From positions 124,001 through 188,000 of the forward strand of contig CAWIKY010000003.1 in assembly GCA_963836905.1 (NCBI GenBank): a stretch of DNA of 64,000 nt. The letters run 5' to 3'. Origin of the DNA: CAWIKY01 sp963836905. Lineage in GTDB: Bacteria > Pseudomonadota > Alphaproteobacteria > Caulobacterales > Hyphomonadaceae. This document shows positions 37,824-47,362 of this stretch, in pieces. The notes under the pieces were generated by a model. That model did not search any database. It was not told the DNA's origin and saw only the letters and a program-made list of their open reading frames with translations. A program made the translations under genes and the position numbers. Numbering within the stretch: position 1 is the first letter of the stretch; every line of letters begins with the position of its first letter.

Positions 37824-39788
37824 CTATCTCGCCGGCGAAGGAACGGTCGCGCCAAGAACTTCGCCGATGAACCGGTCGATCTCGGACACGCCGGCCTCGT
37901 TTCGGAGCAATTCCTGAGCGCGTATATAGTTGTACTTCCCAGCGGTCGTACGCCTCACATCGTCGACATCGCGCACAATAGTTGGCCGGATGAAAACCAT
38001 CAGATTGCGTTTGGCCCGGGTCTGCCCGGTCGAGCGAAACAGCGGTCCGACGCCAGGCAGATCGCCCAGCAACGGGACCCTGCTTTCTGAATTGCTCAGC
38101 GTCTGTTCGATCAATCCACCGAGCACAATGATCTCGCCGTTGTCTGCGATGACAGTCGTCTCGATTGACCGCTTGTTGGTGATGATCTCGCCGGTGCTTC
38201 CGCCTACAATGCTGGCAATGTTCGAGGCTTCCTGAAAGATTGTCAGCCGGACACTGTCGCCCTCCCCGATCTGCGGGGTGACATCAAGTTGTACCCCGAC
38301 ATCCTTGCGCTCAATGGTCCGGAACGGGTTGGCATTGTTCGCGCCCAGCACCTCACCGGTCGCGATGGGGATTTCCTGACCGACAATTATCGAAGAGGTT
38401 TCGTTGTCGACGACCATCAGTTGAGGGGTCGACAATATGTTCGAGTTCACATCACTCTCGACCGCATTGACGATCACCCCGAACAGCGTGTTTCCGCTGA
38501 CGCCGCCACCGCCGATGGTCAGTCCGTCAAGACCGAGCAAGGATGAGATAGCTGCATCCTGAAAACTGCTGGTGCCGGTCGTCGAGCCACTGCCGAGAAG
38601 ATCGCCGCCATTCACGAGGGCACCGGTCAGTGCAAGAATATTGGGCGCCGATCGTGTGAAGTTCGTGGATGCAAACGGTATGTCGCCTCCGGTACCGGAA
38701 ACAACGAACTGCAAACCCAGTTCCTCGACGGCCGTATCCGACATTTCGACCACAAGCGCTTCGACCATCACCTGTGGGCGTCTGACATCGAGCTGCTGAA
38801 CGACGCGTTCCATGGCGTTAAGCACGTCATAATCGGCGCTGATCACCAGGGAGTTGGTCGCTTCGTGGAAAGCAATCGTTGGTGCGGCCGTTTGTGCCCC
38901 TTCAGGACCGGCCTGCGCTGACATGGCTGTGCCGATCCGCTCGAGCACAGGCAGAATGTCCTCAGCCTTTGCGTTGTCCAGCGTGATGACCCTGATATTG
39001 TCCCGGATACGCTCGGCAGAATCCAGTTCGCGGGCAACCCGAAGCGCGCGCTCAACGCTTCCGGATTCGCCGCGAATGACGACGGCATTGGCGCTTTCAG
39101 CTCCGACGGCCGTGAAGTTCAGCGAATACTCATCGTTAAGGCCGTTGAGAATGGCTTCCATCTCCTTGGCACCGATGTTGGAGAGCGGCAGCGTCTGCAC
39201 CGAAGTGTTATCCGCATCCAATTGATCGATCATCTGTCGGATGCGCGGCATGTTCGAGGCATAGTCGACCACCACAAGCGTGTTGTTGTTCGTGTTTGCC
39301 GAAACCTGTCCGACAGGATTTATCAGCGGTTTGATCATTTGCGCCGCTTCGACAGCATCGAAATAGTTCAGCCGGATGACCTGCGTCACGAATGCTCCGG
39401 ACCGGGATTGACCGGAAACATCCGCCTCTGAAACCGCAGCCTGTTCGGGTACGATCCGGTATGTCCGGTTGCCCGCAGGGACAGCCACGAAGGAATGTAC
39501 TTTCAGCGTAGCCAGAAACACATCGAACACCTGCGCAGCGGTCATCGGCGTCTGCGAGGTGACAGTCACCCGCCCCCTCACCTGGGGATGAACAACGAAG
39601 GTGTAGCCGGTGACGATGGAGACGTCCTCGATGAAGGCGGACATCTCGACATCTGTCAGGTTGAGGATGTGCGACCCCTGATCGCCGCGATCCACCTGCG
39701 CCGAAGCGCTTATCGTCAACCCGCAAAGGGCTACGGCAAGAAGGACAAGGCCTCGCGACACGGATTCAACCAGGAATTTGAACATCAT
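37824..39788 (-). CDS. gspD: Type II secretion system secretin D
   Basis: 654 residues. Outer-membrane channel. A signal peptide (about residues 1-30, LLAVALCGLTISASAQ) precedes the N0 domain (ILNLTDVEMSAFIEDVSIVTG), repeated N1-N3 ring domains (for example VIRLNYFDAVEAAQMIKPLI and DYASNMPRIRQMIDQLD), and the secretin core (about 420-620) with VGQEIPIATGE and NSESRVPLLGDLPGVGPLFRS. No lipobox; no pilotin gene is seen nearby. Overlaps gspC by 4 bases. Confidence 0.95.
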   Translation of the reverse strand: MMFKFLVESVSRGLVLLAVALCGLTISASAQVDRGDQGSHILNLTDVEMSAFIEDVSIVTGYTFVVHPQVRGRVTVTSQTPMTAAQVFDVFLATLKVHSFVAVPAGNRTYRIVPEQAAVSEADVSGQSRSGAFVTQVIRLNYFDAVEAAQMIKPLINPVGQVSANTNNNTLVVVDYASNMPRIRQMIDQLDADNTSVQTLPLSNIGAKEMEAILNGLNDEYSLNFTAVGAESANAVVIRGESGSVERALRVARELDSAERIRDNIRVITLDNAKAEDILPVLERIGTAMSAQAGPEGAQTAAPTIAFHEATNSLVISADYDVLNAMERVVQQLDVRRPQVMVEALVVEMSDTAVEELGLQFVVSGTGGDIPFASTNFTRSAPNILALTGALVNGGDLLGSGSTTGTSSFQDAAISSLLGLDGLTIGGGGVSGNTLFGVIVNAVESDVNSNILSTPQLMVVDNETSSIIVGQEIPIATGEVLGANNANPFRTIERKDVGVQLDVTPQIGEGDSVRLTIFQEASNIASIVGGSTGEIITNKRSIETTVIADNGEIIVLGGLIEQTLSNSESRVPLLGDLPGVGPLFRSTGQTRAKRNLMVFIRPTIVRDVDDVRRTTAGKYNYIRAQELLRNEAGVSEIDRFIGEVLGATVPSPAR

Positions 39789-40672
39789 TGTACAGGTCCA
39801 ACATTGATCAGAACCGTCGAGATACGGCCATTCCGAACCCGTTCGATTTCCAGCGCCTGCGCGCCCAGAAGACTTTCATTAAGATCACTCAGTGACTCGT
39901 CTGCCAGATTGAACCCGTTAACGGAAACAATCTCGTCGCCCGTCTGCAGGCCGATCATCGCAAGCTTCTCTGCATCGCCGTTTGCGCCGATCAAGATGCG
40001 GGGATCGCCGTCCTCATTCAACTCGCGTTGAGCATCCAGCGCCGCATAGAAAGCTGGAATATTGGCAATTCTACCTGCGAGAGTGCTGCTGTCCGCAACT
40101 GCGACAGTGTCGGGACTGCTGTCTGTGGTTTGATTGTCCCCGGCAAACACCCGCTCATCAAGATCGTACTTGTAGAGCGTCTCACGTTGCCCTTCTCGCG
40201 TCAGGATCACACGATCGGCGAGCACGCTTTCCAGAACGACGTTCGGAACGATCTCGTCTCCGACCCGGTAGCGGCGGGTCTCGTTATCGGGCGTCAGGAT
40301 ACGCACCAGGCTGGTTGCCTCGTCTACCCCGGCAAACAACCCCTTGATTTCAAGATTGAGCGGCGTTTCGGGTGCGTCCTCCTCAACCGAAACGATAGTC
40401 GAAAGAGACCGATCGAAAGCATTGAACCGCGACAGGATCGACGGATCAGCCATCACCGGCCGTCGCGTTTCAGGTCCGCCCAGGCTGACTGTCTGGACCG
40501 AGGTCAGGTTATACCCCGGGTACATCAGCTGCCAGAAGGTGAGTGCCAGAACAAAGGCAATCGCAGCGACAAGCATAACGTCTACAGAAAGGCCAAACAC
40601 CGTTCCGGCCCGACCTTCACGACGTAGCAAACCTTCAATATTACGACGCGTTGTATGGGTAACGACACTCAC
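39785..40672 (-). CDS. gspC: Type II secretion system protein C
   Basis: 295 residues. Inner-membrane protein linking the platform to the secretin. One membrane helix near residues 24-50 (GLSVDVMLVAAIAFVLALTF), an HR domain with PLNLEIKGLFAGVDEATSLVRI and RYRVGDEIVPNVVLESVLADRVIL, and a C-terminal PDZ-like domain with GLQTGDEIVSVNGFNLADES. GTG start at 40672 with AGGAGG about 10 bases upstream. First of the contiguous gspC-N genes; the 113-base gap upstream probably holds their promoter. Confidence 0.92.
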   Translation of the reverse strand: MSVVTHTTRRNIEGLLRREGRAGTVFGLSVDVMLVAAIAFVLALTFWQLMYPGYNLTSVQTVSLGGPETRRPVMADPSILSRFNAFDRSLSTIVSVEEDAPETPLNLEIKGLFAGVDEATSLVRILTPDNETRRYRVGDEIVPNVVLESVLADRVILTREGQRETLYKYDLDERVFAGDNQTTDSSPDTVAVADSSTLAGRIANIPAFYAALDAQRELNEDGDPRILIGANGDAEKLAMIGLQTGDEIVSVNGFNLADESLSDLNESLLGAQALEIERVRNGRISTVLINVGPVQ

Positions 40673-40785
40673 GCGTCAGCCCCTCCTGAAAACGTTTCCA
40701 AGCCTCCCCGCGCGGCCGTTGCAATAGGTTATATACACGTCGAGACGTGAAACAGAAACCTCTGCAGGCCGCGCCCGACGGGCGA

Positions 40786-43474
40786 TCAGAACGAGCGCTT
40801 GATACCAAGCGAAACGCTCGGCCCAATATCGTAGCTGTCAACGTCAACCGTGATGCCGCCGCCTTCCTGGAAGGCCTCATATCCGTCGCCAAGAAGGTTC
40901 TCGGCGTTGAAGGAAAACTCGTACTCCCCGCCCCGGAAAGTGAAGGGCAGATTGTAGACCAGATCAACAGAAACCGGCGGCTGTTCAAGGATTGCCGGCA
41001 GACCGTCAGCCAGCGACTCGCCCGAACGGATGCGCTCACTGGCAAAGTTGATCAACAGGTTGAACTCTGCACCCGTGTCGACGTGCTCGTAGCCGAGCTG
41101 GAAGTTGAAGAGGTGTTCAGACTGACCCTGAAGACGACGCCCATCAGAAATCCGACCGGCAGCGTCCACGGTATCGAGAACCGGGTTGGTCGGCGTTCCG
41201 CGGTTGATGCGGATGGTACCGTCCGTCGAGATTTCCGAGTTCTGACCAGGTGTAGTTCGTCTTGACCGTTATATCGCGGTTCTGGAAAAAGCCCCAGTCA
41301 ATCCAGTCGCGAACCGGCAGAACCTGTTCATACTCGATCTCGAACCCATACAGCTCCGCAGACGGTACGTTGATAAAGCTGGTGTTCGTCACGTTGCCGA
41401 TCTGGACCAGCACTTCCTCGATCGGGTTCTCCATTTCCTTGTAGAAAACACCGAAGGTCACGAACTGCTCGCGGCCGAAGTAATATTCTGCCCGCGCATC
41501 ATAGTTGGTAAGCGCGGCATTCTGCAGGAACGGGTTTCCAACGAATGACACATCGGTCTCGGTATTTACGAACTGGGTTGGTGCGAGCTCGCGGAACTGC
41601 GGTCTGGTCAGGGTCTCGGAATAGCCCAGACGGATCTGAAGATCCTGGACCGGCGTGATTGTGATCGTCGCAGCGGGGAGGAAATCTTCCTTGGCCTCGC
41701 AGCTCTGGTCGGCCTGACGCTCGATGCAGCTTTCCACGAAGTTGTTCGTCTGATCGCCGCCCAACGTAATCGTGTCGACAGCCTGAATTGCGGACTCATA
41801 ACGTCCGCCAAGAGCGGCACGCAGATACGGTGTGATCTGCGTATCAATCTGGAAGTATCCGGCATCGATCTCGAGCGTCGCCAGGTAGGCTTCCGGGAAC
41901 TGAATGCCGCCGGTCTCCTGAACAGATCCGCCACCGCCATTGAACAGGGTTGAATAGATGAAGTCGTTGCGAATGCCGCGTGACCGCGTGCCGAGATTGC
42001 CGATGCCCGTGACATCGAAAATCCGGACCTGCGCCGAACGGTCATTCTCGATGTAGGCATAGCCGGCCTTCAAATCGACTTCAGAGAAGAGGTCGCCGTC
42101 GAACCGGACGGGAAGAAGGAAATCGAGACCGAAATCGGTTGTGTCATCATCGACGCGGCTGAACTGGAAACGGTTCGCAGCCGGGCTGGATTGCAGGTTG
42201 AACGAGCCGTCCGCAGCCTGAAGATAGCGATTGAACAGCTGGTAGGGTGCGTCGCGAAAGGCTTCGGAATACGACCCGCGCCAATTGATCTGCATATCCA
42301 TCAGGTTCGGGAAGACATGCTCACCACGGGCCTGACCGGTATAGAGCTGACGTTCGAAGTATTCGAGCGAGTCGTCACGGAAGACGCCAGCATCCTCTTC
42401 GGTTGCACCCAGAACCGTCCGGGTCTCTTTCTCGGTCGAGCGCGTGATCAGACCGGTAAACTGGATCTCGTGATTGTCGTAAAGTTCGAAGCCGATCACG
42501 CCGAGCCCATTCACATCAACAGTATTTTGAGTGCTTCGACGGTCACGCTGCTCTTCGGCCTCGATCGTCGGGTCATTTACCGACGGACGAACCGCTTGGC
42601 CGCGAATACCTTCGCGCGTGGTCCATGAGTTCTTGTAACCGGCACTGGCCAGCACGCCGAGGGTAATGTTCGGGGTAAGGTCGAATGCATCGCCGCCAGT
42701 TGCGCCGAAAGAGAAATCCGGACCGATCTCGCCTTCTTGCGCCACCAGAAGGGAAGAATTGTTCGTCAGAGCGCGTCCGAACTCGGTATTCTCGGTCGAG
42801 AGATCGAAGTTGGGCAAATCACGCGCCCCGTCATCATAGCCCAGATAGTCGGTATCGGAGCCGTCATACAGAAGACCGTCCTGGAAGGTCGTCTCTGTGT
42901 CGCCGCTGATACCAACGGAAATATCGAGGAAACGTGAATCCGGCACTGCCTTGGTGCGAATGTCCACAAGACCTCCGCCGAATTCGCCGGGAAGGTTTGG
43001 AGAATAGGTCTTCTGGACGAGCAGACCGGACAGGGCCGATGTCGGGAAAAGGTCGAGCGGTGCCACGCGGCGAAGCGGTGCCGGGCTGGGAAGCGGCGAT
43101 CCGTTGAGGGTGGCGCTGGAATAGCGCTCGTTCAGACCGCGAACATAAACAAACTTGTCATCTGCCGTCGCCACACCGGCTACCCGACGAAGCGCGGACG
43201 CGGCGTCTGCATCGCCCTGAAGCTGGAAGTCGGCCGCATCCAGCAAGCTGGAAACTTCCGAGGTGGACCGTTTTTCGTCTGGGATGAAGCGGTAGCGTAC
43301 CTCAACCGTTTCAAGCGTGCGTGAATCGTCAGGCGTCGTTGTATCGATCTCCTGCTGAGTGTCCTCACTGGTTTCGACCGGCGCGCCTGCCTGCTGGGCC
43401 ATGGCGGGAGCGAGAAACGCGAAAGATACGCTGCCGAGAAGAATGGCGCGGAGAAGCGATGGACGGGTCAGCAT
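40786..43474 (-). CDS. TonB-dependent outer-membrane receptor, one frameshift
   Basis: About 895 residues when corrected. Energised outer-membrane transporter. Signal peptide (SVSFAFLAPAMAQQ), TonB-box-like TLETVEVRYRF, plug domain with SALRRVAGVATADDKFVYVRGL and LPGEFGGGLVDIRTKAVP, then a large beta-barrel with repeated tyrosine-rich strands and a C-terminal SVSLGIKRSF. An extra base in the CC at 41235-41236 breaks the frame between TWSEL and EISTDGTIRINRG. The plug and barrel resemble receptors found next to T2SS loci rather than siderophore receptors, but the substrate is not visible. It lies between the big lipoprotein gene and gspC on one strand. Confidence 0.88.
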
Positions 43475-43542
43475 TGTTCACCCCAAGAATAGCGACCGGC
43501 GGAATAGGGTCCGCCTGAAAAAGAAAAACTGTGAATGCGAAT

Positions 43543-43571
43543 AAGGGCGGCCCCCCGAAGAGACCGCCCTT
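43543..43571 (-). terminator. Hairpin between the lipoprotein and TonB-receptor genes
   Basis: AAGGGCGG at 43543-43550 pairs perfectly with CCGCCCTT at 43564-43571, with a 13-base loop. On the minus strand it starts 11 bases after the stop of the lipoprotein gene and is followed by TTATTCGCATTC and later T-runs, so it looks like an intrinsic or attenuating terminator that lowers read-through into the receptor gene. Position and stem are seen directly; efficiency is inferred. Confidence 0.72.
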
Positions 43572-43581
43572 GTTCTTCAGG

Positions 43582-46443
43582 TTATTGCGAGACGAGATTC
43601 CCGTTCTCGTCGACACTCCAACCCCGGAACCAGGTGTCGTTAGCATTCTGAACGGCGCCGATATAGGTCGTCGGACGGAGCGTGCCGACACCGGTGACAT
43701 CAAAGACCGGAACACCGTTCTCGTTGTCGCCCGGCACGACGCCCTGACGACCTGCGCGGAACGAGAAGCCCGAAAGCGTGTTCGGCAGGTTCAGCGGCGT
43801 TGCCGTTGTGTCGACATAGTTCGGAATGTCGCTGTCCTGACGAACCTCAACGACGTTGTCGAGGAAGATCGAAGTCAGGCGAAGCGATCCGTTGTTGAAG
43901 TTGGCGATGGTTGCCGCATCGTCCACATCAAGTCCGGTCGGGAAGCCGACAATGATACCGTTCACGATCGTACCGCGCGTTCCCCGACGGATCACCGCAC
44001 CAGCGTCAACTGCCGGATCACCGGAGTTGATGACGGTGAAGTTGGAGATCTTCGGATCTGAGATCGGCATCTTGTCGTTTGGACGCTGGTTGTCACCCTC
44101 GATGCCGCGCGGGTCGTCTGACATATCGCCTTCGCCCGGATAGACGATGGCGTACTGGGCGGAGCCCGTCCAACCGTCGGTCCAGTCGATGGAGTCATCG
44201 CCACAACCAAGCGCAATAATGTGATCAACAGACACCGTGCCGCCAAACCATTCGAAGCAGTCGTCCAGGTTGTTGTAGACCTGAAGGAAGCTGGCTTCTG
44301 TCTGCGAACCGACGCCCTGGAAGGCAATGCCGTTCAGTTCGTCGTCATTGGTCAGACGCACACCGGCATATTCGACGCGAGTGTAGAAGAGTTGACCGGA
44401 GTCGTCGAACGGAGAGGCTCCACCGAAGAGACCCGACGCACCTTCACCCGATTTGACGCAGCCGACGGTCCCGCCGGTCGCTGTGCTGTCGGCGCAGTCG
44501 TTGATCGGCGCACGGCCATTGATGACCACTCCACCCCAGATACCCTTGGTGGACTTAGTCGCCGTGGTTGCACCGGTATAGACACCCTTGGACGTCATGA
44601 CGACCGGACGGTTGGCTGTGCCGTTCGACACAATCCGTGATCCGCGAGCGATGACGAGATAGTCGTCATTGCCGTCGGCGACGACAGTGACGCCGGGCTC
44701 GATCGTCAGAGTTGCACTGGCCGATCCGGCAACAGGGGCCGCCGGGTTCGGGCCTTGATCGACGCCTACGAAAACCGGATTGACCAGTTCGTAGACGATC
44801 GCTGCACCATTGCTGAGTGTCAGATTGCTGGTCAGCGCGTTGGTGCCGTTGATCTGGCAAAGTTTCTTCGCTGCCGAGGCGCCTGCTGCAGTGATTTCGC
44901 CTGCATCGACGGTGCCGGTCGGACACGCGGCAACCTGCTGTTCGAACAGGGTCCCGGGAAGGGTAAAGTTCGCCCAGCTGCTCGACGCGGTTTCGGTCGG
45001 GCTGAACGCGCCAACATAATTCACGGTCGTGTCCAGGAAGCCGTTGCTCGGCGGCGTCTGGACCGGAACGTTACGTTCTGCCTGACCCGGGAAGAAACGG
45101 TCGACCAGAGAGTTGTTGCCAATGCGAACATTGAGCGTCTGCGCAGCCGTCAACGGGTCGCTGTCCTGATCGAACACGGTCGGGACATCGAACAGGATCG
45201 AGGCGATCTGCAGCTCGCTGTTGGCAATGTTCGTGAACGTCTGCGCGTCGTCTACGTCGATACCGCTCTGGAAGCCCGTCACCACACCATTGATGATGCG
45301 CCCCTTGGTCCCGCGACGCAGCAGGATGCCCTGCTGGTTACCGGCCGTTCCGATCATAGTGAAGTTCGAGATGGTCGGGTTGGAGAACGGTGTTTTGTCC
45401 GTTGGACGCTGGTTGTCGCCTTCGATACCGCGTGGGTCGTCCGAAGATGGGAGGGTCGAGCGAACAGCAGCAAACTGAAGCGAGCCGCTCCAGCCGTCCG
45501 TCCAGTCGATGGAGTCGTCGCCAGCGCCGGTCACCGCGGCATAGCGCACGTTTACCGTACCACCGAACCATTCGATACCGTCATCGAGGTTGTTGTGGAC
45601 CTGCAGATATTCGGCAGTCGTGCCGTTACCAACGCCCTGGAAGGCAATGCCGTTCAATTCGTCATCATTGGTCAGGCGCGAGCCCGCATACTCGACGATC
45701 AGATAGCGATAGGTACCGGATGTATCCGCGGGATTGCTGCCGCCGAACAGGCCGGAAGCGCCCTCGCCCGACTTTTCGCATCCTGCCGTACCGCCGGTCG
45801 CGGTTGCGTCGGCGCAATCATTGATAGGCGCGAAGCCGTTGATGACAAGACCGCCCCAGAGACCGTTATCATCGGCTGCGAGCGTCCGCGAGCCTGTTTC
45901 CTCGTCGTTGATCGCGGCACGCGCGGTCATGCGAACGGGGTTGGCTTCGGTACCGTTCACAACGAGTTGCGAGCCGCGGGTGACGACGAGGTAGTCGTCC
46001 GTTGCGTTCGCCGAGCCGGTCGTCGACGCACCAAAGAAGCGAACCCCCGCACCGACGGTCACGGTCGCATTCGCGCCGCCGTCGGCACCGATGAAGACAG
46101 GGCCCTGAAGCGCAATGGTCGTATTTGCAGGGATGGTAATGTTTGACGAGATCGTGGTCTGGCCACCCGTTGCGCCAAGTGCGCAGACATCGGTGCTCGA
46201 AAAGCCGTCCGCTGCAACTGCTGCGAGGGTGATCTGTGTCGTACCTGTCGGGCAACCTGCTGCAGGAACCAGCCCGATCGTGCTAGCGGCCGGAGGTGGC
46301 GGAGGAGATGGCGGAGGAGCCGGAGCAGGCGCGACGGGCGTCGGTGCGCCGGGCGAGTCAATGGTTGTGTCGGAACAGCCGACAAGTGCGATTGTTGCTA
46401 CGCTTGCAAGTGCAATTACGCGCAGAGTTCCTGCCATCTTCAT
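43582..46443 (-). CDS. Large surface or secreted lipoprotein with duplicated beta-helix-like domain (ElpS-like T2SS substrate candidate)
   Basis: 953 residues. Starts MKMAGTLRVIALAS at 46443 with GAGGGG upstream; signal peptide ends in lipobox LVGC (Cys near residue 23), then a proline-rich linker (about 31-53). Two homologous halves follow (about residues 100-450 and 540-930), each carrying GLWGGLVINGFAPINDC/GIWGGVVINGRAPINDC, GCxKSGEGASGLFGG, RLTNDDELNGIAFQGVG, NNLDDxxEWFGGTV, GDDSIDWTDGW and DDPRGIEGDNQRP. The many short strands with Asn/Asp turns suggest a right-handed beta-helix. Location between gspO and the receptor/gsp genes, with Pho-box-like sites upstream, points to a T2SS-exported, phosphate-regulated protein. 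Function is unproven. Confidence 0.8.
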   Translation of the reverse strand: MKMAGTLRVIALASVATIALVGCSDTTIDSPGAPTPVAPAPAPPPSPPPPPAASTIGLVPAAGCPTGTTQITLAAVAADGFSSTDVCALGATGGQTTISSNITIPANTTIALQGPVFIGADGGANATVTVGAGVRFFGASTTGSANATDDYLVVTRGSQLVVNGTEANPVRMTARAAINDEETGSRTLAADDNGLWGGLVINGFAPINDCADATATGGTAGCEKSGEGASGLFGGSNPADTSGTYRYLIVEYAGSRLTNDDELNGIAFQGVGNGTTAEYLQVHNNLDDGIEWFGGTVNVRYAAVTGAGDDSIDWTDGWSGSLQFAAVRSTLPSSDDPRGIEGDNQRPTDKTPFSNPTISNFTMIGTAGNQQGILLRRGTKGRIINGVVTGFQSGIDVDDAQTFTNIANSELQIASILFDVPTVFDQDSDPLTAAQTLNVRIGNNSLVDRFFPGQAERNVPVQTPPSNGFLDTTVNYVGAFSPTETASSSWANFTLPGTLFEQQVAACPTGTVDAGEITAAGASAAKKLCQINGTNALTSNLTLSNGAAIVYELVNPVFVGVDQGPNPAAPVAGSASATLTIEPGVTVVADGNDDYLVIARGSRIVSNGTANRPVVMTSKGVYTGATTATKSTKGIWGGVVINGRAPINDCADSTATGGTVGCVKSGEGASGLFGGASPFDDSGQLFYTRVEYAGVRLTNDDELNGIAFQGVGSQTEASFLQVYNNLDDCFEWFGGTVSVDHIIALGCGDDSIDWTDGWTGSAQYAIVYPGEGDMSDDPRGIEGDNQRPNDKMPISDPKISNFTVINSGDPAVDAGAVIRRGTRGTIVNGIIVGFPTGLDVDDAATIANFNNGSLRLTSIFLDNVVEVRQDSDIPNYVDTTATPLNLPNTLSGFSFRAGRQGVVPGDNENGVPVFDVTGVGTLRPTTYIGAVQNANDTWFRGWSVDENGNLVSQ

Positions 46444-46546
46444 AAGTTGAGCCCCCTCAGGTGAGCAAGTGACGTTTTTAGTCGTCCGCACCTTCGAAAG
46501 GCCGCGTTGATCGCAGCTCTTTTCGAAACCGAACTGGCCTCGCAAT

Positions 46547-46575
46547 GTCACAGCTTCATAACGGTTTTTTGACAG
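46547..46575 (-). promoter_or_regulatory. PhoB-box-like element, three 7-mers at 11-bp spacing
   Basis: On the minus strand three units read CTGTCAA, CCGTTAT and CTGTGAC with exactly 4-base spacers (AAAA and GAAG), so units recur every 11 bp as in PhoB binding sites (consensus CTGTCAT-N4-CTGTCAT). On the plus strand they are 46569-46575, 46558-46564 and 46547-46553. Matches to the 7-mer are 6, 5 and 5. The element lies about 100 bases upstream of the lipoprotein ATG at 46443 in the correct orientation. I cannot assign a -10 box. Confidence 0.6.
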
Positions 46576-46640
46576 TCAGAAAGAAAAGTTGAGGATGCTC
46601 ACATGAAAGGATAAAGCAAAGAAAGCTGTATGCGGACGGC

Positions 46641-46660
46641 TTGTCATTGTACTGTCACAG
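46641..46660 (+). promoter_or_regulatory. Second Pho-box-like site, opposite orientation
   Basis: TTGTCATTGTACTGTCACAG on the plus strand: TTGTCAT and CTGTCAC separated by 4 bases, each 6 of 7 to the PhoB unit. It overlaps the last codons of gspO and points away from the lipoprotein gene, toward no nearby plus-strand gene. It could cooperate with the 46547-46575 element in DNA looping or be a chance match; the sequence match itself is better than at the first site. Confidence 0.5.
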
Positions 46661-47269
46661 TATTCCGCCGGTTGCGCTTTGCCATAACCAGACAGCCCAT
46701 ATGGATACGCTGATGGGGATCCCGAAGGGAATCGCCAACTGCCCATCCGTGTCCTTCGCACCGAGGATTGCCGGAAACCGGGAACAGACCAGCGCGACGA
46801 TCAGGCCTACAAGGCTGGACACCAGAAATATCGTCGGGAGGGCAAGCACGCCGAGCCATGCGCCGCTGACCGCCATCAACTTGGCATCGCCCATACCGAT
46901 TCCCTGTTTCCCGCGCAGTCTGGAGAACGCGTAGGCGAGACACCAGATTGTGCCATAGCCGACCACCGCACCCGCAACCGACATCGCAAGCGATGGACCG
47001 GCAAGTCCGGCTGCCGCCAGTGCCAGGCCGGCTGCGAGAAGCGAGTAGGTTATTGTGTTCGGCAATCGAAAAGCATGGACATCGTACCAGACAAGGCTTG
47101 TCAGTCCGATGAGCAGCAGACCGCCGGAAAGTCCGGTCGCTGCCGAGATGACGCCAGGTCTCGGGTCTGCAACACCGTATGCGACGGCTGCCATGCCCGT
47201 CGCCGTGACGAGAAATCCGGCTGTCCACAAGCTTGCCCGGCGACGATCCGGGCAGCTCATGTGATACAT
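46655..47269 (-). CDS. gspO: Prepilin peptidase (A24 family, T2SS GspO)
   Basis: 204 residues with about six to seven membrane helices. Removes leaders from pseudopilins. The two catalytic aspartates are in LVWYDVHAFRLPN near residue 63 and GIGMGDAKLMAVSG near residue 126. The N-terminal cysteine-rich methyltransferase domain of the long PilD type is missing, as in TadV/CpaA-size or short enzymes; methylation of pseudopilins would then need another enzyme or not occur. It is the most upstream gene of the T2SS locus and divergent from the serine hydrolase gene. Confidence 0.87.
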   Translation of the reverse strand: MYHMSCPDRRRASLWTAGFLVTATGMAAVAYGVADPRPGVISAATGLSGGLLLIGLTSLVWYDVHAFRLPNTITYSLLAAGLALAAAGLAGPSLAMSVAGAVVGYGTIWCLAYAFSRLRGKQGIGMGDAKLMAVSGAWLGVLALPTIFLVSSLVGLIVALVCSRFPAILGAKDTDGQLAIPFGIPISVSIWAVWLWQSATGGIL

Positions 47270-47362
47270 CCAGCAAGCCTTGAACCGCCGATGCGCTTGA
47301 TCCTACGGCGACAAGGTGCGTTCCTGCGCGAAGTGACAGGCAATGTCCGGCTGGAGGAAGCA

